DNA of 64,000 nt, taken from the NCBI RefSeq assembly GCF_009834565.1, contig NZ_CP019428.1, forward strand, positions 6,386,001-6,450,000. The letters are read 5' to 3'. Origin of the DNA: Pseudomonas sp. R76. Its GTDB lineage: Bacteria > Pseudomonadota > Gammaproteobacteria > Pseudomonadales > Pseudomonadaceae. Both the position numbers and the translations under genes were made by a program. Shown piece by piece: positions 17,596-26,827 of this stretch. Positions within the stretch are counted from its first letter, which is position 1; each line of letters opens with the position of its first letter. The notes beneath the pieces were generated by a model. That model had not been told where the DNA came from. It saw only the letters and a program-made list of their open reading frames with translations, and searched no databases.

Positions 17596-18857
17596 TGCCG
17601 GGGCTCAGTCAAAAAAGTTTCAGTCCAGAACAGCCAAAGGGTCGCGACCATCAGCACCAGGTTCTTGGCGACGGCGGCGTAGGGATCAAACCAGTAATGG
17701 GGCAGGACTATGCTGATAACCACCGTATACCCGCCCATCAGCAGCAGTTGCAGGATCAACGCCCGCCTGCGCCAGCGCCTGACTAACAGCCCCAGGCCCA
17801 GCAGACCATCGCACACGGCACCGGCGATCACGGCCAGCGTCGCCCACGCGCCTTGCACGCCGGCCTCGGCGAGGATGCGCAGGCCCCAGTCGTAGCCCGG
17901 GCCGAGGCACACCGCCGCCGTGCCCAGCCAAATCAGCACCAACACCGCCAACATCAGCGGGCGGATCATCGGCTGGCTGCTCTGGGCAGGCGTCGGCCAG
18001 TCTTGCAGTCGCGCGGCCAACGGCGCGGCGGTGTATCCACAGACCGAGGCCAACACGTCGGGGTCGGCCACATTGTCCTGTTGCGCCAGGGCGATGCTTT
18101 GTCGATTCAACGCCCGCCAGCCCAGAAGATCGCCCAACCATCCGCCCAAGCCCAGCAGCGGCGCTTGCAGGTAGCGTCCAGGGCCCCAGCCCTGAGCGGT
18201 GCGCAGGTGATCAATCAGCTGGGAGAGCCTCATCGGCTCAGGCCCCACCAGCGGCAAGACCATCGATTCGGCAGGCCACTGGCGCATCAAGGCGAGTACC
18301 GCGCCGACCACGTCGTCGATATGCACCGGCTGCGCCTGCGCGGTGAGGTTCAGTAATGGAATGAGCGGCAGAGGCGAAAGCCCGGCCAACCAGCCACTGC
18401 TGGTACCGCCCGCGCCCACCACCAATGAAGGCCGCAACACCACAGCGCTTATGCCCAGGCCGAGCAGGTAGTCGTCCGCCGAGCCTTTGCTGGCCAGAAA
18501 AGGCAGGTCGGAGTGCGCCGAAGCGCCCAGGGCGGAAATCTGCAACACCCGCACACCACGCTGGGCGGCCAGATCAAACAGCACGCGCGCGCCTTGATCC
18601 TGCACCCGGCTCAGTTCAGCCGCATCCACACTCAGCAGGCCGGCCGCATTGATCAATAAATCAACAGTCGCAGGAAACACGAAATGTTCGGGATCGACAG
18701 CCAGCTGGCCTAAATCCAGCGCACGCCACTCCACGCCTGGAAAATCCAGATGTTGAGGTTTTCGAGAGGTGGCAATCACGCAATGCCCTGCTTGCTGCAA
18801 GGCGCGCAATAGATGGCGGCCCACAAACCCTGTGGCGCCGACCAGAAGTACGTTCAT
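17592..18857 (-). CDS. SDR (NAD(P)-binding) protein fused to a DoxX-like membrane domain
   Basis: 421 residues. Residues 1-290 are an atypical extended SDR with GATGFVGRHL (7-16) at the nucleotide site. Residues 300-421 hold four hydrophobic segments of DoxX type. It joins a soluble dinucleotide-binding domain to a membrane module. It lies between two DUF2269 genes, 9 bases after the first and overlapping the second, so the three probably form one membrane-associated unit. The substrate is unknown. Epimerase, reductase and quinone-linked roles are all open. Confidence 0.8.
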   Translation of the reverse strand: MNVLLVGATGFVGRHLLRALQQAGHCVIATSRKPQHLDFPGVEWRALDLGQLAVDPEHFVFPATVDLLINAAGLLSVDAAELSRVQDQGARVLFDLAAQRGVRVLQISALGASAHSDLPFLASKGSADDYLLGLGISAVVLRPSLVVGAGGTSSGWLAGLSPLPLIPLLNLTAQAQPVHIDDVVGAVLALMRQWPAESMVLPLVGPEPMRLSQLIDHLRTAQGWGPGRYLQAPLLGLGGWLGDLLGWRALNRQSIALAQQDNVADPDVLASVCGYTAAPLAARLQDWPTPAQSSQPMIRPLMLAVLVLIWLGTAAVCLGPGYDWGLRILAEAGVQGAWATLAVIAGAVCDGLLGLGLLVRRWRRRALILQLLLMGGYTVVISIVLPHYWFDPYAAVAKNLVLMVATLWLFWTETFLTEPRQ

Positions 18858-18866
18858 GAAGCTCCT

Positions 18867-19280
18867 TTAGACCGGCTTGGCGCCCATCAGCCCGGCAATC
18901 GCCACAAACCCAACCAGGCTGACGACTGCCAGCACCAAGGTGAAATTCAGGCTGCCGCCACCGCCCAGTCGCAGGCGATTAAGCCGCGCCACCAGCCAGA
19001 ACCACGCCAGCGCCGCCACGGTATAGAGGATGCTGGAACCCAGAATCCAGGTTTGCCCCAGCGGCCAGCCGGTCAGATGCACCAGCCACCAGCCGGTAAA
19101 CGGCATGCTGACCACGCAAATTCCCATCAGCAACCACACAAACGCCCACGGGCGTTGCACGGTAACCGTTGGCCCGGCGCTGCGTTTGCGCCAGGCCAGC
19201 ACCGCCAGGCCGAGGCCGCTGAGCAACAGCAACACGGTGGCGGTGATGTGGATAACCTTGAGGGTGGTCAGCGTTTCCAT
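18867..19280 (-). CDS. DUF2269 integral membrane protein (first gene of operon)
   Basis: 137 residues with four hydrophobic segments. It starts LKVIHITATVLLLLSG, with a His in the first segment as in the other DUF2269 copy. It begins 41 bases after the ilvA stop on the same strand, so it may be read from the ilvA transcript. Function unknown. The two copies differ strongly in sequence, so they look like a heteromeric pair rather than a recent duplication. Confidence 0.78.
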   Translation of the reverse strand: METLTTLKVIHITATVLLLLSGLGLAVLAWRKRSAGPTVTVQRPWAFVWLLMGICVVSMPFTGWWLVHLTGWPLGQTWILGSSILYTVAALAWFWLVARLNRLRLGGGGSLNFTLVLAVVSLVGFVAIAGLMGAKPV

Positions 19281-19321
19281 GATCTCGATTCCTTGATAGG
19301 CCGCTCAGTCAGCGTAGTCGC

Positions 19322-20836
19322 TCAACCGAGGAACAGCTGGTAGGCCGGGTTTTCGCTCTCATCCCAATACGGGTAGCCGATTTCTGCCAACGCGGCCGGC
19401 ACCAGGTGGCGCTCGTCCGCCGGCACTTGCAGGCCGGCGACCACACGGCCGTCGGCCGCGCCGTGGTTGCGATAGTGGAACATCGAGATGTTCCAGCGCC
19501 CGCCCAACTTGTTAAGAAAGTTGAACAGCGCCCCCGGACGCTCCGGAAACTCGAAGCGGAACACCAGCTCGTCGCTGACTTTCGCCGCATGCCCGCCGAC
19601 CATATGACGGATGTGCAACTTGGCCAGCTCGTTCTCGGTCAGGTCCAGCACCGGGAAACCCTGACTGGTGAGGCTGGCGATCAGCGCGCTGCGCGGGTCG
19701 TTTTCCGGGTGCGTCTGCACGCCGACGAAGATGTGCGCCTCGCGGCCGGAGTGGTAGCGGTAGTTGAATTCGGTGATCTGGCGCTTGCCCACGGCCTCGC
19801 AGAACGCCTTGAAGCTGCCCGGTTGTTCGGGAATGGTCACGGCGATAATGGCTTCGCGGCCTTCACCCAGCTCGGCGCGCTCGGCCACATGACGCAGGCG
19901 GTCGAAGTTGACGTTGGCGCCGGAGTCAATGGCCACCAGGGTTTGCCCGGTAACGCCACGGGTTTCCACGTATTTCTTGATCCCGGCCACGCCCAGCGCA
20001 CCGGCCGGCTCGGTGATCGAGCGGGTGTCGTCGTAGATGTCCTTGATCGCCGCGCAGATTTCATCGGTGCTGACGGTGATCACTTCATCCACATAGTCTT
20101 TACAGATTTCGAAGGTGTGCTGGCCGATCTGCGCCACCGCCACGCCATCGGCAAAGATACCGACGGTCGGCAACACCACACGCTCGCCGGCAGCCATGGC
20201 GGCTTGCAGGCAGTTGGAATCGTCCGGCTCGACGCCGATGATCTTGATTTCCGGGCGCAGGTATTTCACGTACGCCGCGATACCGGCGATCAGCCCGCCG
20301 CCGCCCACCGGCACGAAAATCGCGTCCAGCGGCCCAGGGTGCTGGCGCAGAATCTCCATCGCCACGGTGCCCTGCCCGGCAATGGTGTGCGGATCATCGT
20401 AGGGGTGAATGTAGACGTAGCCTTTTTCGTCGACCAGCTTCAGCGAGTAGGCCAGGGCTTCCGGGAAGGAATCACCGTGCAACACCACTTTGCCGCCGCG
20501 TGAGCGCACGCCTTCGACCTTGATTTCCGGGGTGGTCTTGGGCATCACGATCGTCGCCTTGACCCCCAGCACCTTGGCCGCCAGCGCCAGGCCCTGGGCG
20601 TGGTTGCCGGCAGACGCGGTGACCACGCCGCGTGCGCGCTCCTCGCTGCTCAGTTGGGTCAGCTTGTTGTAGGCGCCGCGAATCTTGAACGAGAACACCG
20701 GCTGCAAGTCTTCACGCTTGAGCCAGACCTTGTTGCCCAGCCGCTCGGAGAGCTGGCGAGCGGTCTGCAAGGGGGTTTCGACGGCAACGTCGTAAACGCG
20801 CGAGGTGAGGATCTTTTTGACGTACTGTTCAAGCAT
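19322..20836 (-). CDS. ilvA: Biosynthetic threonine deaminase
   Basis: 504 residues. It converts L-threonine to 2-oxobutanoate and ammonia, the first step towards isoleucine. The PLP lysine is K51 in SFKIRGAYNKL. A glycine-rich phosphate loop (VPVGGGGLIAG) follows, and the C-terminal third holds two ACT-like regulatory domains (near 330-410 and 420-500), giving the length of the isoleucine-inhibited form. It is divergent from rpiA, as in P. aeruginosa. Confidence 0.96.
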   Translation of the reverse strand: MLEQYVKKILTSRVYDVAVETPLQTARQLSERLGNKVWLKREDLQPVFSFKIRGAYNKLTQLSSEERARGVVTASAGNHAQGLALAAKVLGVKATIVMPKTTPEIKVEGVRSRGGKVVLHGDSFPEALAYSLKLVDEKGYVYIHPYDDPHTIAGQGTVAMEILRQHPGPLDAIFVPVGGGGLIAGIAAYVKYLRPEIKIIGVEPDDSNCLQAAMAAGERVVLPTVGIFADGVAVAQIGQHTFEICKDYVDEVITVSTDEICAAIKDIYDDTRSITEPAGALGVAGIKKYVETRGVTGQTLVAIDSGANVNFDRLRHVAERAELGEGREAIIAVTIPEQPGSFKAFCEAVGKRQITEFNYRYHSGREAHIFVGVQTHPENDPRSALIASLTSQGFPVLDLTENELAKLHIRHMVGGHAAKVSDELVFRFEFPERPGALFNFLNKLGGRWNISMFHYRNHGAADGRVVAGLQVPADERHLVPAALAEIGYPYWDESENPAYQLFLG

Positions 20837-20973
20837 CGGCGGGCATCACTGAGCAGGTTGGGCAGGGCCAAGGAGTCTAACCCAGCGTTTGGCCGGGCGA
20901 CCACACGAATCCCGAGGTTTTGTTGGGTTATACTCGCCGCCCTCGATAACTCCCCGCCCGTTCCGGAGCCCGC

Positions 20974-21645
20974 ATGACCCAGGATCAACTCAAACAGGCA
21001 GTGGCCCAAGCCGCCGTCGATTTAATCCTTCCTAAACTCGACGACAAGAGCATCGTCGGTGTCGGCACCGGCTCCACCGCCAACTGCTTTATCGACGCGC
21101 TGGCCCTGCACAAGGGCGCGTTCGACGGCGCCGTGGCCAGCTCCGAAGCCACCGCCGCACGCCTCAAGGGCCATGGCATTCCGGTGTATGAGCTCAACAC
21201 CGTGAGCGACCTGGAGTTCTACGTCGACGGCGCCGATGAAAGCGACGCGCACCTGAACCTGATCAAAGGCGGCGGCGCCGCCCTGACCCGTGAGAAGATC
21301 GTCGCGGCCGTGGCCAAGACCTTTATCTGCATCGCCGACGCCAGCAAATTGGTGCCGGTACTCGGCGCGTTCCCGCTGCCGGTGGAAGTGATCCCGATGG
21401 CCCGCAGCCACGTGGCCCGCGAGCTGGTGAAACTGGGCGGCGACCCGGTGTACCGCGAAGGTGTGCTGACCGACAACGGCAATATCATCATTGATGTGTT
21501 CAACATGCAGATCACCAACCCGGTGGAGCTGGAGACGCAGATCAATGCGATCGTGGGCGTAGTGACCAATGGTTTGTTCGCCGCGCGCCCGGCGGATGTG
21601 TTGTTGCTGGGCACTTCTGAAGGCGTGAAAACCCTCAAGGCCTAA
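20974..21645 (+). CDS. rpiA: Ribose-5-phosphate isomerase A
   Basis: 223 residues, the normal length. It interconverts ribose-5-phosphate and ribulose-5-phosphate. Visible: the phosphate loop GTGST (31-35), the active-site DGADE (85-89) and the [11 protein letters not shown] segment. A TATACT -10 box lies at 20929-20934 in the gap shared with ilvA, with no clear -35. Confidence 0.96.
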   Translation: MTQDQLKQAVAQAAVDLILPKLDDKSIVGVGTGSTANCFIDALALHKGAFDGAVASSEATAARLKGHGIPVYELNTVSDLEFYVDGADESDAHLNLIKGGGAALTREKIVAAVAKTFICIADASKLVPVLGAFPLPVEVIPMARSHVARELVKLGGDPVYREGVLTDNGNIIIDVFNMQITNPVELETQINAIVGVVTNGLFAARPADVLLLGTSEGVKTLKA

Positions 21646-21663
21646 AGCTCACAGCTTTGCTTT

Positions 21664-21752
21664 CTGTGGGAGCTGGCTTGCCTGCGATGCAAACAACTCG
21701 GTCTTTCAGCAAGATTGAGGTGCTGCCATTGCAGGCAAGCCAGCTCCCACAG
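21664..21752. repeat. REP-type palindromic doublet, family B
   Basis: ctgtgggagctggcttgcct faces ggcaagccagctcccacagg, between rpiA and aaaA. Confidence 0.88.
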
Positions 21753-21992
21753 GTGATCTCACCGTTCAGAAGATCCGTGTAACAAAAACGCTACCTTTCG
21801 CTGCACCCCTCGCCAAAATCGTGCGCCACATTACGGCATGTCACGCCTGCATTAGTATCAAACCTGTTACAAATTACAGCCAAGCGACCCACGCGTTTAA
21901 CAATGCGCCACTTCGCAATCGCCCAGGGAATAAGGCGCGCATTGTGCAATGGGTCTGGACTCGAACCTCCCTATCACCTCAAGGACGACCTT
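21753..21992 (+). other. Leader region of aaaA, no gene seen
   Basis: Two hundred and forty bases follow the REP doublet up to the GTG of aaaA. A plus-strand frame is open here but shows no coding character and runs into a different frame of aaaA. The region is less GC-rich than the genes (for example ctgttacaaattacag) and probably holds the aaaA promoter. No clear sigma-70 boxes could be fixed. Confidence 0.4.
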
Positions 21993-23939
21993 GTGATAAA
22001 GCCCCTAGCCCTCGCCATCAGCGTTGTCGGCAGCCTGCTGTCGACGCAAACCCAGGCCTACGATTACGGCCAGCACGCCAACACCACTCTGGAAAAGCTG
22101 ATCAACGACTACCCCGGCCGGTATCGCGGCACCGCCAACTTCGCCGGGGCTGCAGACTGGATGCAGAGCCAGATGGGCTCGGCCTACAGTCTCAGCCGCC
22201 AGAACTTCACCTGGAACAACGGCAGTCGCGCCTCGCAAAACGTGGTGGCCTACGCCGCCGGCACCAAAGCGCAGTACGTGGTGATTGGCGCGCATTTCGA
22301 CACCTACTTCGGCCGCCCGACCCTGCAAGGCCTGGACGACAACGGTTCCGGCGCCAGCGTGCTGACCGAAGTGGCGAAGAACCTCGGCGGCCTGCAATTG
22401 GAGAACGGCTTGCAGATTGTCGGCTTTGGCGCGGAAGAAGAAGGCCTGCGCGGCTCCAAGGCATTTGTCGACTCACTGAGCGCCAGCCAGCGCGCAAACA
22501 TGCTGGCGATGATCAACCTCGACAGCCTGATCACCGGCGACATGATGTACGCCCACGCCGGCCAGAACAGCACCGCCAACCCGGCCTTGGCGTCATTGCG
22601 CGAGCACGCTTTCCAGATTGCCAAGGAGTTGAATATCCCACTGTTCACCAACCCGGGCCTGGACCCGCAATACCCCAAGGGCACAGGCTGCTGCAGCGAT
22701 GGCGAGCCTTTTGAACCGCTGAAAATCCCGATTCTGTACATAGAAGCCACCAACTGGGAGCTGGGCGACCTCGACGGTTATACCCAGACCAACAACCCGA
22801 AAATCCCCGGCGGTTCCACCTGGCACGACCCGGCCGAGGACAACAAAGCCGTGCTCACCGACGCCTTCGGCCAGGCGCGCATCGACCAGCGCCTGCGCGA
22901 TTATTCGCGCCTGCTCAGCCGCCTGGTGCTGGAGCTGACCAACGCCGACCTGATGGCCTCCACTGCTTCGGGCGGCGCGGTTGCGCGCAATATGCAGGAC
23001 AACCTGCAGCGCCAGCACCAGGCCATGGTGCGCCTGCATGATCGCCGCTGGCTGACGTTGCAGGCGGCCAGCCGCGAGGTGGGCAGCTTCGATGGAGAAG
23101 TCGGCGTGGACGGTGAATTCACCCCGGACAGCGGCTTCGACAGCCCGCTGAACCGCGACGCCCGCCGCCTGGGCGTGCATGCCCTCGGCGACTATCAACT
23201 CACTTCCAGCCTGAACATCGGCGCGAGCCTGAGCTACCTCAACGGCCGCGACACACTCGAACACCGCGGCAAACTCGACAGCGACACCTGGCAGGCCGCG
23301 GCCTATGCCTTGCTCAACGACGGCGGGCCGAGCTGGCTGGCCGGTGACCTGAGCGTCGGCCATACGCGGTTCGACGCCAAGCGCAACCTGCTGATCCAGG
23401 CCAACGGCGGCCCGGTGCTGCTCAACCAGCAACTGAGCGGCAACACCGACGCCCTGACATTAGGCGCGCGCGTATTGGGTGGTTATGACTTCGACTTCGG
23501 CGCGATCAAGAGCGGGCCGTTTGCCGGCCTGGACTACAGCCACTCGCGCATCGATAAATTCCACGAAAAACAGAACCTGCGCACGGCGCTGGAATACGAA
23601 GAGCAGTCTTTCGACTCCGTGGAAGCCAGCCTCGGTTGGCGTGTGCGCGGCGCGGTCGCCCTGCCCTATGGCTTGAGTCTGTTGCCTTACGGCGATATCG
23701 CCTGGGTCAGGGAGCTGGCCGACGGGCGCCTCGACGACCTGCAATTGACTGCCCACGCCGATGGCCAGGCACGCACCGCCAAATTGGGCTCAGTGGATAA
23801 AAGTTTTGGCCGCGCACAAGTCGGCAGCCAGTTGGCGATCACCCCGCAGCTGGGCGTTTACGCCGAGGTGAACAGCCGCCTTGGGCACACCGAAGGCAGC
23901 CAGATCGGCTATTCACTGGGCGTGCAATGGATGTTCTGA
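21993..23939 (+). CDS. aaaA: AaaA-type autotransporter aminopeptidase (M28 family)
   Basis: 648 residues. A signal peptide (residues 1-22) is followed by an M28 metallopeptidase domain. The dinuclear zinc ligands look intact: H101-F-D103, D115-D116, E148-E149 (FGAEEEG) and D177. From about residue 380 a classical autotransporter beta-barrel runs to the terminal Phe (VQWMF). The gene has the place of P. aeruginosa aaaA (PA0328), an arginine-specific surface aminopeptidase, beside rpiA. Start: a GTG at 21993 with AAGGA seven bases upstream and a clean signal peptide. The ATG 30 codons earlier would spoil the signal. It supplies free amino acids from peptides at the cell surface. Confidence 0.9.
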   Translation: MIKPLALAISVVGSLLSTQTQAYDYGQHANTTLEKLINDYPGRYRGTANFAGAADWMQSQMGSAYSLSRQNFTWNNGSRASQNVVAYAAGTKAQYVVIGAHFDTYFGRPTLQGLDDNGSGASVLTEVAKNLGGLQLENGLQIVGFGAEEEGLRGSKAFVDSLSASQRANMLAMINLDSLITGDMMYAHAGQNSTANPALASLREHAFQIAKELNIPLFTNPGLDPQYPKGTGCCSDGEPFEPLKIPILYIEATNWELGDLDGYTQTNNPKIPGGSTWHDPAEDNKAVLTDAFGQARIDQRLRDYSRLLSRLVLELTNADLMASTASGGAVARNMQDNLQRQHQAMVRLHDRRWLTLQAASREVGSFDGEVGVDGEFTPDSGFDSPLNRDARRLGVHALGDYQLTSSLNIGASLSYLNGRDTLEHRGKLDSDTWQAAAYALLNDGGPSWLAGDLSVGHTRFDAKRNLLIQANGGPVLLNQQLSGNTDALTLGARVLGGYDFDFGAIKSGPFAGLDYSHSRIDKFHEKQNLRTALEYEEQSFDSVEASLGWRVRGAVALPYGLSLLPYGDIAWVRELADGRLDDLQLTAHADGQARTAKLGSVDKSFGRAQVGSQLAITPQLGVYAEVNSRLGHTEGSQIGYSLGVQWMF

Positions 23940-24848
23940 TCAGGGCTTCTTGAACACGTAAAACAGGTTCGGCTCGCTGACCACGTAGAGCGAGCCTTCG
24001 TCATCCATGGCGATGCCTTCGGCCTGGGGCACGCGTTTTTGCAGACCATGGCGCCCGTTGAGCAGAGAAAGACTGCTCAATGGGCGACCGTCGATGTCCA
24101 GTTCCAGCACCAGAAACGACTCATCCGACAGCGCCAGCAAATGCCCGCTGCGCTCGTCGTATTGCAGGCTCGACAGGTCGCGCACAAACAGCCCGGCATC
24201 GCGCTTGGGGTTGTTGATTACGTGCACCGAGTAGGTTTTTTCCGGCTTGAAGTGGGGGAAACCGTGGACCTCGTAGATCAGCATCGGGTCGCGCTCCTTG
24301 GCCACGAACAGGCGCTTGCCCACCGAGTCGTAGGCCAGGCCCTCAAAGCCCTTGTTGCCACCGACGTGCACGCCCAGCGTCATCTGCTCCGCGTCGGCGG
24401 CGTCGAGAAACTGGGTGTCGTCATTCACATGCACTTTGATCAGCCGCTGCTGGGCTTCATCGCTGATCACGTAGATGTTGTCGCTGATGAACTCCACCGC
24501 TTCCGCATCACCAAAACCCACCAGGGGAATGCGCCGCAGAATCTTGCCGTCCAGGGACAGTTCGATCAGCTCGGCGTTTTTGTTGGTGACGGTAAACAGG
24601 CTTTTGCGCACCGGGTCGTAGGTGAGCGCCGAGACATCATCGTCGAGGCCGTCGATCACCTTGGCCTCCAGGCTGACGCGGTAATCGGCCAAGCCAATCG
24701 AGCGCTCGTCGGCGGGCTGGCGCCAAGCCTGCCAGTTAAACCACGCGCGCTCGAACAAGCGCAATTGCTGTGCGACCACCCCGGCAGCCACTAGGGCGAT
24801 CAGCAACACAATCAAAAACGCGGGTTTGGGGCGGGCAAATCGACGCAT
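23940..24848 (-). CDS. SdiA-regulated-type (YjiK-like) beta-propeller protein, copy 1
   Basis: 302 residues. One N-terminal membrane anchor (residues 10-27) is followed by an SdiA-regulated domain with repeated blades such as VSALTYDP, VEFISDNIYVISDE and AEGIAMDDEGSLYVVSEPNLFY. It is probably anchored in the inner membrane with the propeller in the periplasm. Function unknown. It converges on aaaA with no gap (stops at 23939/23940). A paralogue lies 120 bases upstream. Confidence 0.82.
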   Translation of the reverse strand: MRRFARPKPAFLIVLLIALVAAGVVAQQLRLFERAWFNWQAWRQPADERSIGLADYRVSLEAKVIDGLDDDVSALTYDPVRKSLFTVTNKNAELIELSLDGKILRRIPLVGFGDAEAVEFISDNIYVISDEAQQRLIKVHVNDDTQFLDAADAEQMTLGVHVGGNKGFEGLAYDSVGKRLFVAKERDPMLIYEVHGFPHFKPEKTYSVHVINNPKRDAGLFVRDLSSLQYDERSGHLLALSDESFLVLELDIDGRPLSSLSLLNGRHGLQKRVPQAEGIAMDDEGSLYVVSEPNLFYVFKKP

Positions 24849-24968
24849 CAGGGCAGCTCGAAGTCAAAAAGTGGCGAATGAATATCACGCCTGTCTGAAT
24901 TTAAACTTAAACGCTGCCGGATGTGTGGCGAATGCCGCTATTGGAGAAATACTCGACGTAAACCTGGG

Positions 24969-25892
24969 TTATTTCTGTTTTTCGAAACGGTAAAACAGGT
25001 TTGGCTCACTGACCATGTACAACGTGCCGTCCTCATCCATGGTCACGCCTTCGGCACGCGGAATGGTGTGCTTGAGGCCGTTGAAGCCGCCGAGCAGGGT
25101 CATGAAGCTGACTTGCTCGCCCTTTTCATCCAGCTCCAGCAACAGGTGTGAGTCGGCCGACAACACCAGCAAGTGCCCGGTGTGCGGGTCGACGGCCAGG
25201 GCCGAGAGGTTGCGCATGTCCAATTCGGTGTTGGCGATTTTTTGCTTGTCGCCCGTCAGCGTGGCGCCATCGCTTTTCCAGGTGAACAGCGCCGGTGGGC
25301 GCTCTTCGCCGAGCACGATCTGTTGGTTGCGCTTGTCCCAGGTCACGCCTTCGAAGGCTTTGTTCTGGTCCTTGGAGGGGCCCAGGTCGTAGCTTTTGAA
25401 GTCGGCGATATTCAGTTGTTTGGTGTCTGCGTCGACCTTCACCACGGTCAGGGTGTGCATGCGCTCATCGACGATGGCCATCAGGCCGTTTTCCATCACC
25501 GTCACGCCTTCCGCGTTGTTCCAGCCGTTGAGGGGCATTTTGCGCAGCACGTCACCTTGCAGGTTCAGCTCGACCAGAAAAGGGTTTTTGCCCATGACGG
25601 AAAACAGGGTTTTGGTCTGCGGGTTGTAGGACAGGTCGGAAGCCTCGTCCTTCTCCATGCCCGGCAGCAACTTGGCGTCGATGACGACGTGGTAGTTCGG
25701 CAGCCACACGCTGGCTTGTCGCTCGGCCGGCGATTCAAAGCGCTCCGCCACCCACAGCACGCCACGGTCGTCCCAATGCATCAGCCAGGCAACGCCATAC
25801 ACAATCGCACCGGCCAGGAACAGCCAGGAATACCAGCGCAGGGCAAAGCGTGAACGGGGCTTGGGTGCAGCGGAGGGCAAAGTCACGGCCAT
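24969..25892 (-). CDS. SdiA-regulated-type beta-propeller protein, copy 2
   Basis: 307 residues from the ATG at 25892, with GGAA upstream; a GTG 13 codons earlier has no ribosome site. It has a membrane segment (WLFLAGAIVYGVAWLM) then a propeller that ends AEGVTMDEDGTLYMVSEPNL, almost as in copy 1. The two are tandem paralogues transcribed in the same direction, probably from an old duplication. The ligand and role are unknown. Confidence 0.82.
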   Translation of the reverse strand: MAVTLPSAAPKPRSRFALRWYSWLFLAGAIVYGVAWLMHWDDRGVLWVAERFESPAERQASVWLPNYHVVIDAKLLPGMEKDEASDLSYNPQTKTLFSVMGKNPFLVELNLQGDVLRKMPLNGWNNAEGVTVMENGLMAIVDERMHTLTVVKVDADTKQLNIADFKSYDLGPSKDQNKAFEGVTWDKRNQQIVLGEERPPALFTWKSDGATLTGDKQKIANTELDMRNLSALAVDPHTGHLLVLSADSHLLLELDEKGEQVSFMTLLGGFNGLKHTIPRAEGVTMDEDGTLYMVSEPNLFYRFEKQK

Positions 25893-26017
25893 TGAGCGCT
25901 TTTCCGGGAAGTCAGCGTTAGGTGATAGCACAGGATCAACGGGCCCGCGCGCAGGAGGCTGAGGATTATCCGGATGGCGTGTGAAAAAAATGCAAAAGCA
26001 GGGATCCAGAACGTACT

Positions 26018-26131
26018 GATCGTTCCTACGCTCCGCGTGGGAATGCCTCTTGTGACGCTCCGCGTCACGAACTCAAGGGCGGACGCGGAGCGTCCAGGGC
26101 TGCATTCCCACGCAAAGCGTGGGAACGATCG
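26018..26131. repeat. REP-type palindromic doublet, family A
   Basis: gatcgttcctacgctccgcg faces its inverse ending cgtgggaacgatc, with the inner gacgctccgcgtcacg hairpin. It lies between the FAHD gene and the propeller gene. Confidence 0.86.
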
Positions 26132-26140
26132 GCGCTGATG

Positions 26141-26806
26141 CTAGCGAACGCTGCTTTCGAAGCGGCTCACGCCCGCCAATTCCAGCACCAGCTCATCACC
26201 CACATTCAACGGCCCAACACCGGCCGGTGTGCCGGTGAGAATCACGTCGCCAGCCTGCAGCGAGAAGCAGCCGGCCATGTGCTGGATCATCGGGATGATC
26301 GGGTTGAGCATCTGTGAGCTGTTGCCGTCCTGGCGCACTTCGCCGTTGATGGTCAGGCGAATGCCGATGTCGGTCACGTCGGCAAACGTGCTGCTGACCA
26401 CAAACGGTGCAATCACCGCCGCGCCGTCGAAGGATTTGGCGATTTCCCACGGCAGGCCCTTGGCTTTCAGCTCGGCCTGCTTGTCGCGCAGGGTCAGGTC
26501 CAGGGCCGGGGCGAAGCCGGAGATGGCGTCCAGCACTTCTTCACGGCTGGGTTTGGTCGACAACGGCTTGCCGATCAACACCGCGATTTCCGCTTCGTAG
26601 TGCACCGAACCGCGCTCGGTTGGGATGGCGAAGCCGCCTTCCAGCGCGACCACGCAACTGCCCGGTTTGATGAACAGCAACGGCTCGGTCGGCACCGGGT
26701 TGTCCAGTTCCTTGGCATGTTCGGCGTAGTTACGCCCGATGCACACCACTTTGCCGAGTGGAAAGTGGATGTTGGTGCCGTCGACATACTTGTGCTGGTA
26801 GCTCAT
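26141..26806 (-). CDS. Fumarylacetoacetate hydrolase (FAHD) family protein
   Basis: 221 residues, close to the single-domain FAHD1/YcgM length. Family motifs: CIGRNYAEHAKEL, the acidic metal ligands around HYEAEIAVLIG, and GDVILTGTPAGVGPL. Such proteins act as acylpyruvate hydrolases or oxaloacetate decarboxylases. It lies 21 bases after the D-2-hydroxyglutarate dehydrogenase gene, so it is probably co-transcribed and may clear reactive 2-keto acids. The ATG at 26806 has GGAGT before it. Confidence 0.88.
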   Translation of the reverse strand: MSYQHKYVDGTNIHFPLGKVVCIGRNYAEHAKELDNPVPTEPLLFIKPGSCVVALEGGFAIPTERGSVHYEAEIAVLIGKPLSTKPSREEVLDAISGFAPALDLTLRDKQAELKAKGLPWEIAKSFDGAAVIAPFVVSSTFADVTDIGIRLTINGEVRQDGNSSQMLNPIIPMIQHMAGCFSLQAGDVILTGTPAGVGPLNVGDELVLELAGVSRFESSVR

Positions 26807-26827
26807 GAAACGACTCCTTCAGGGCGG

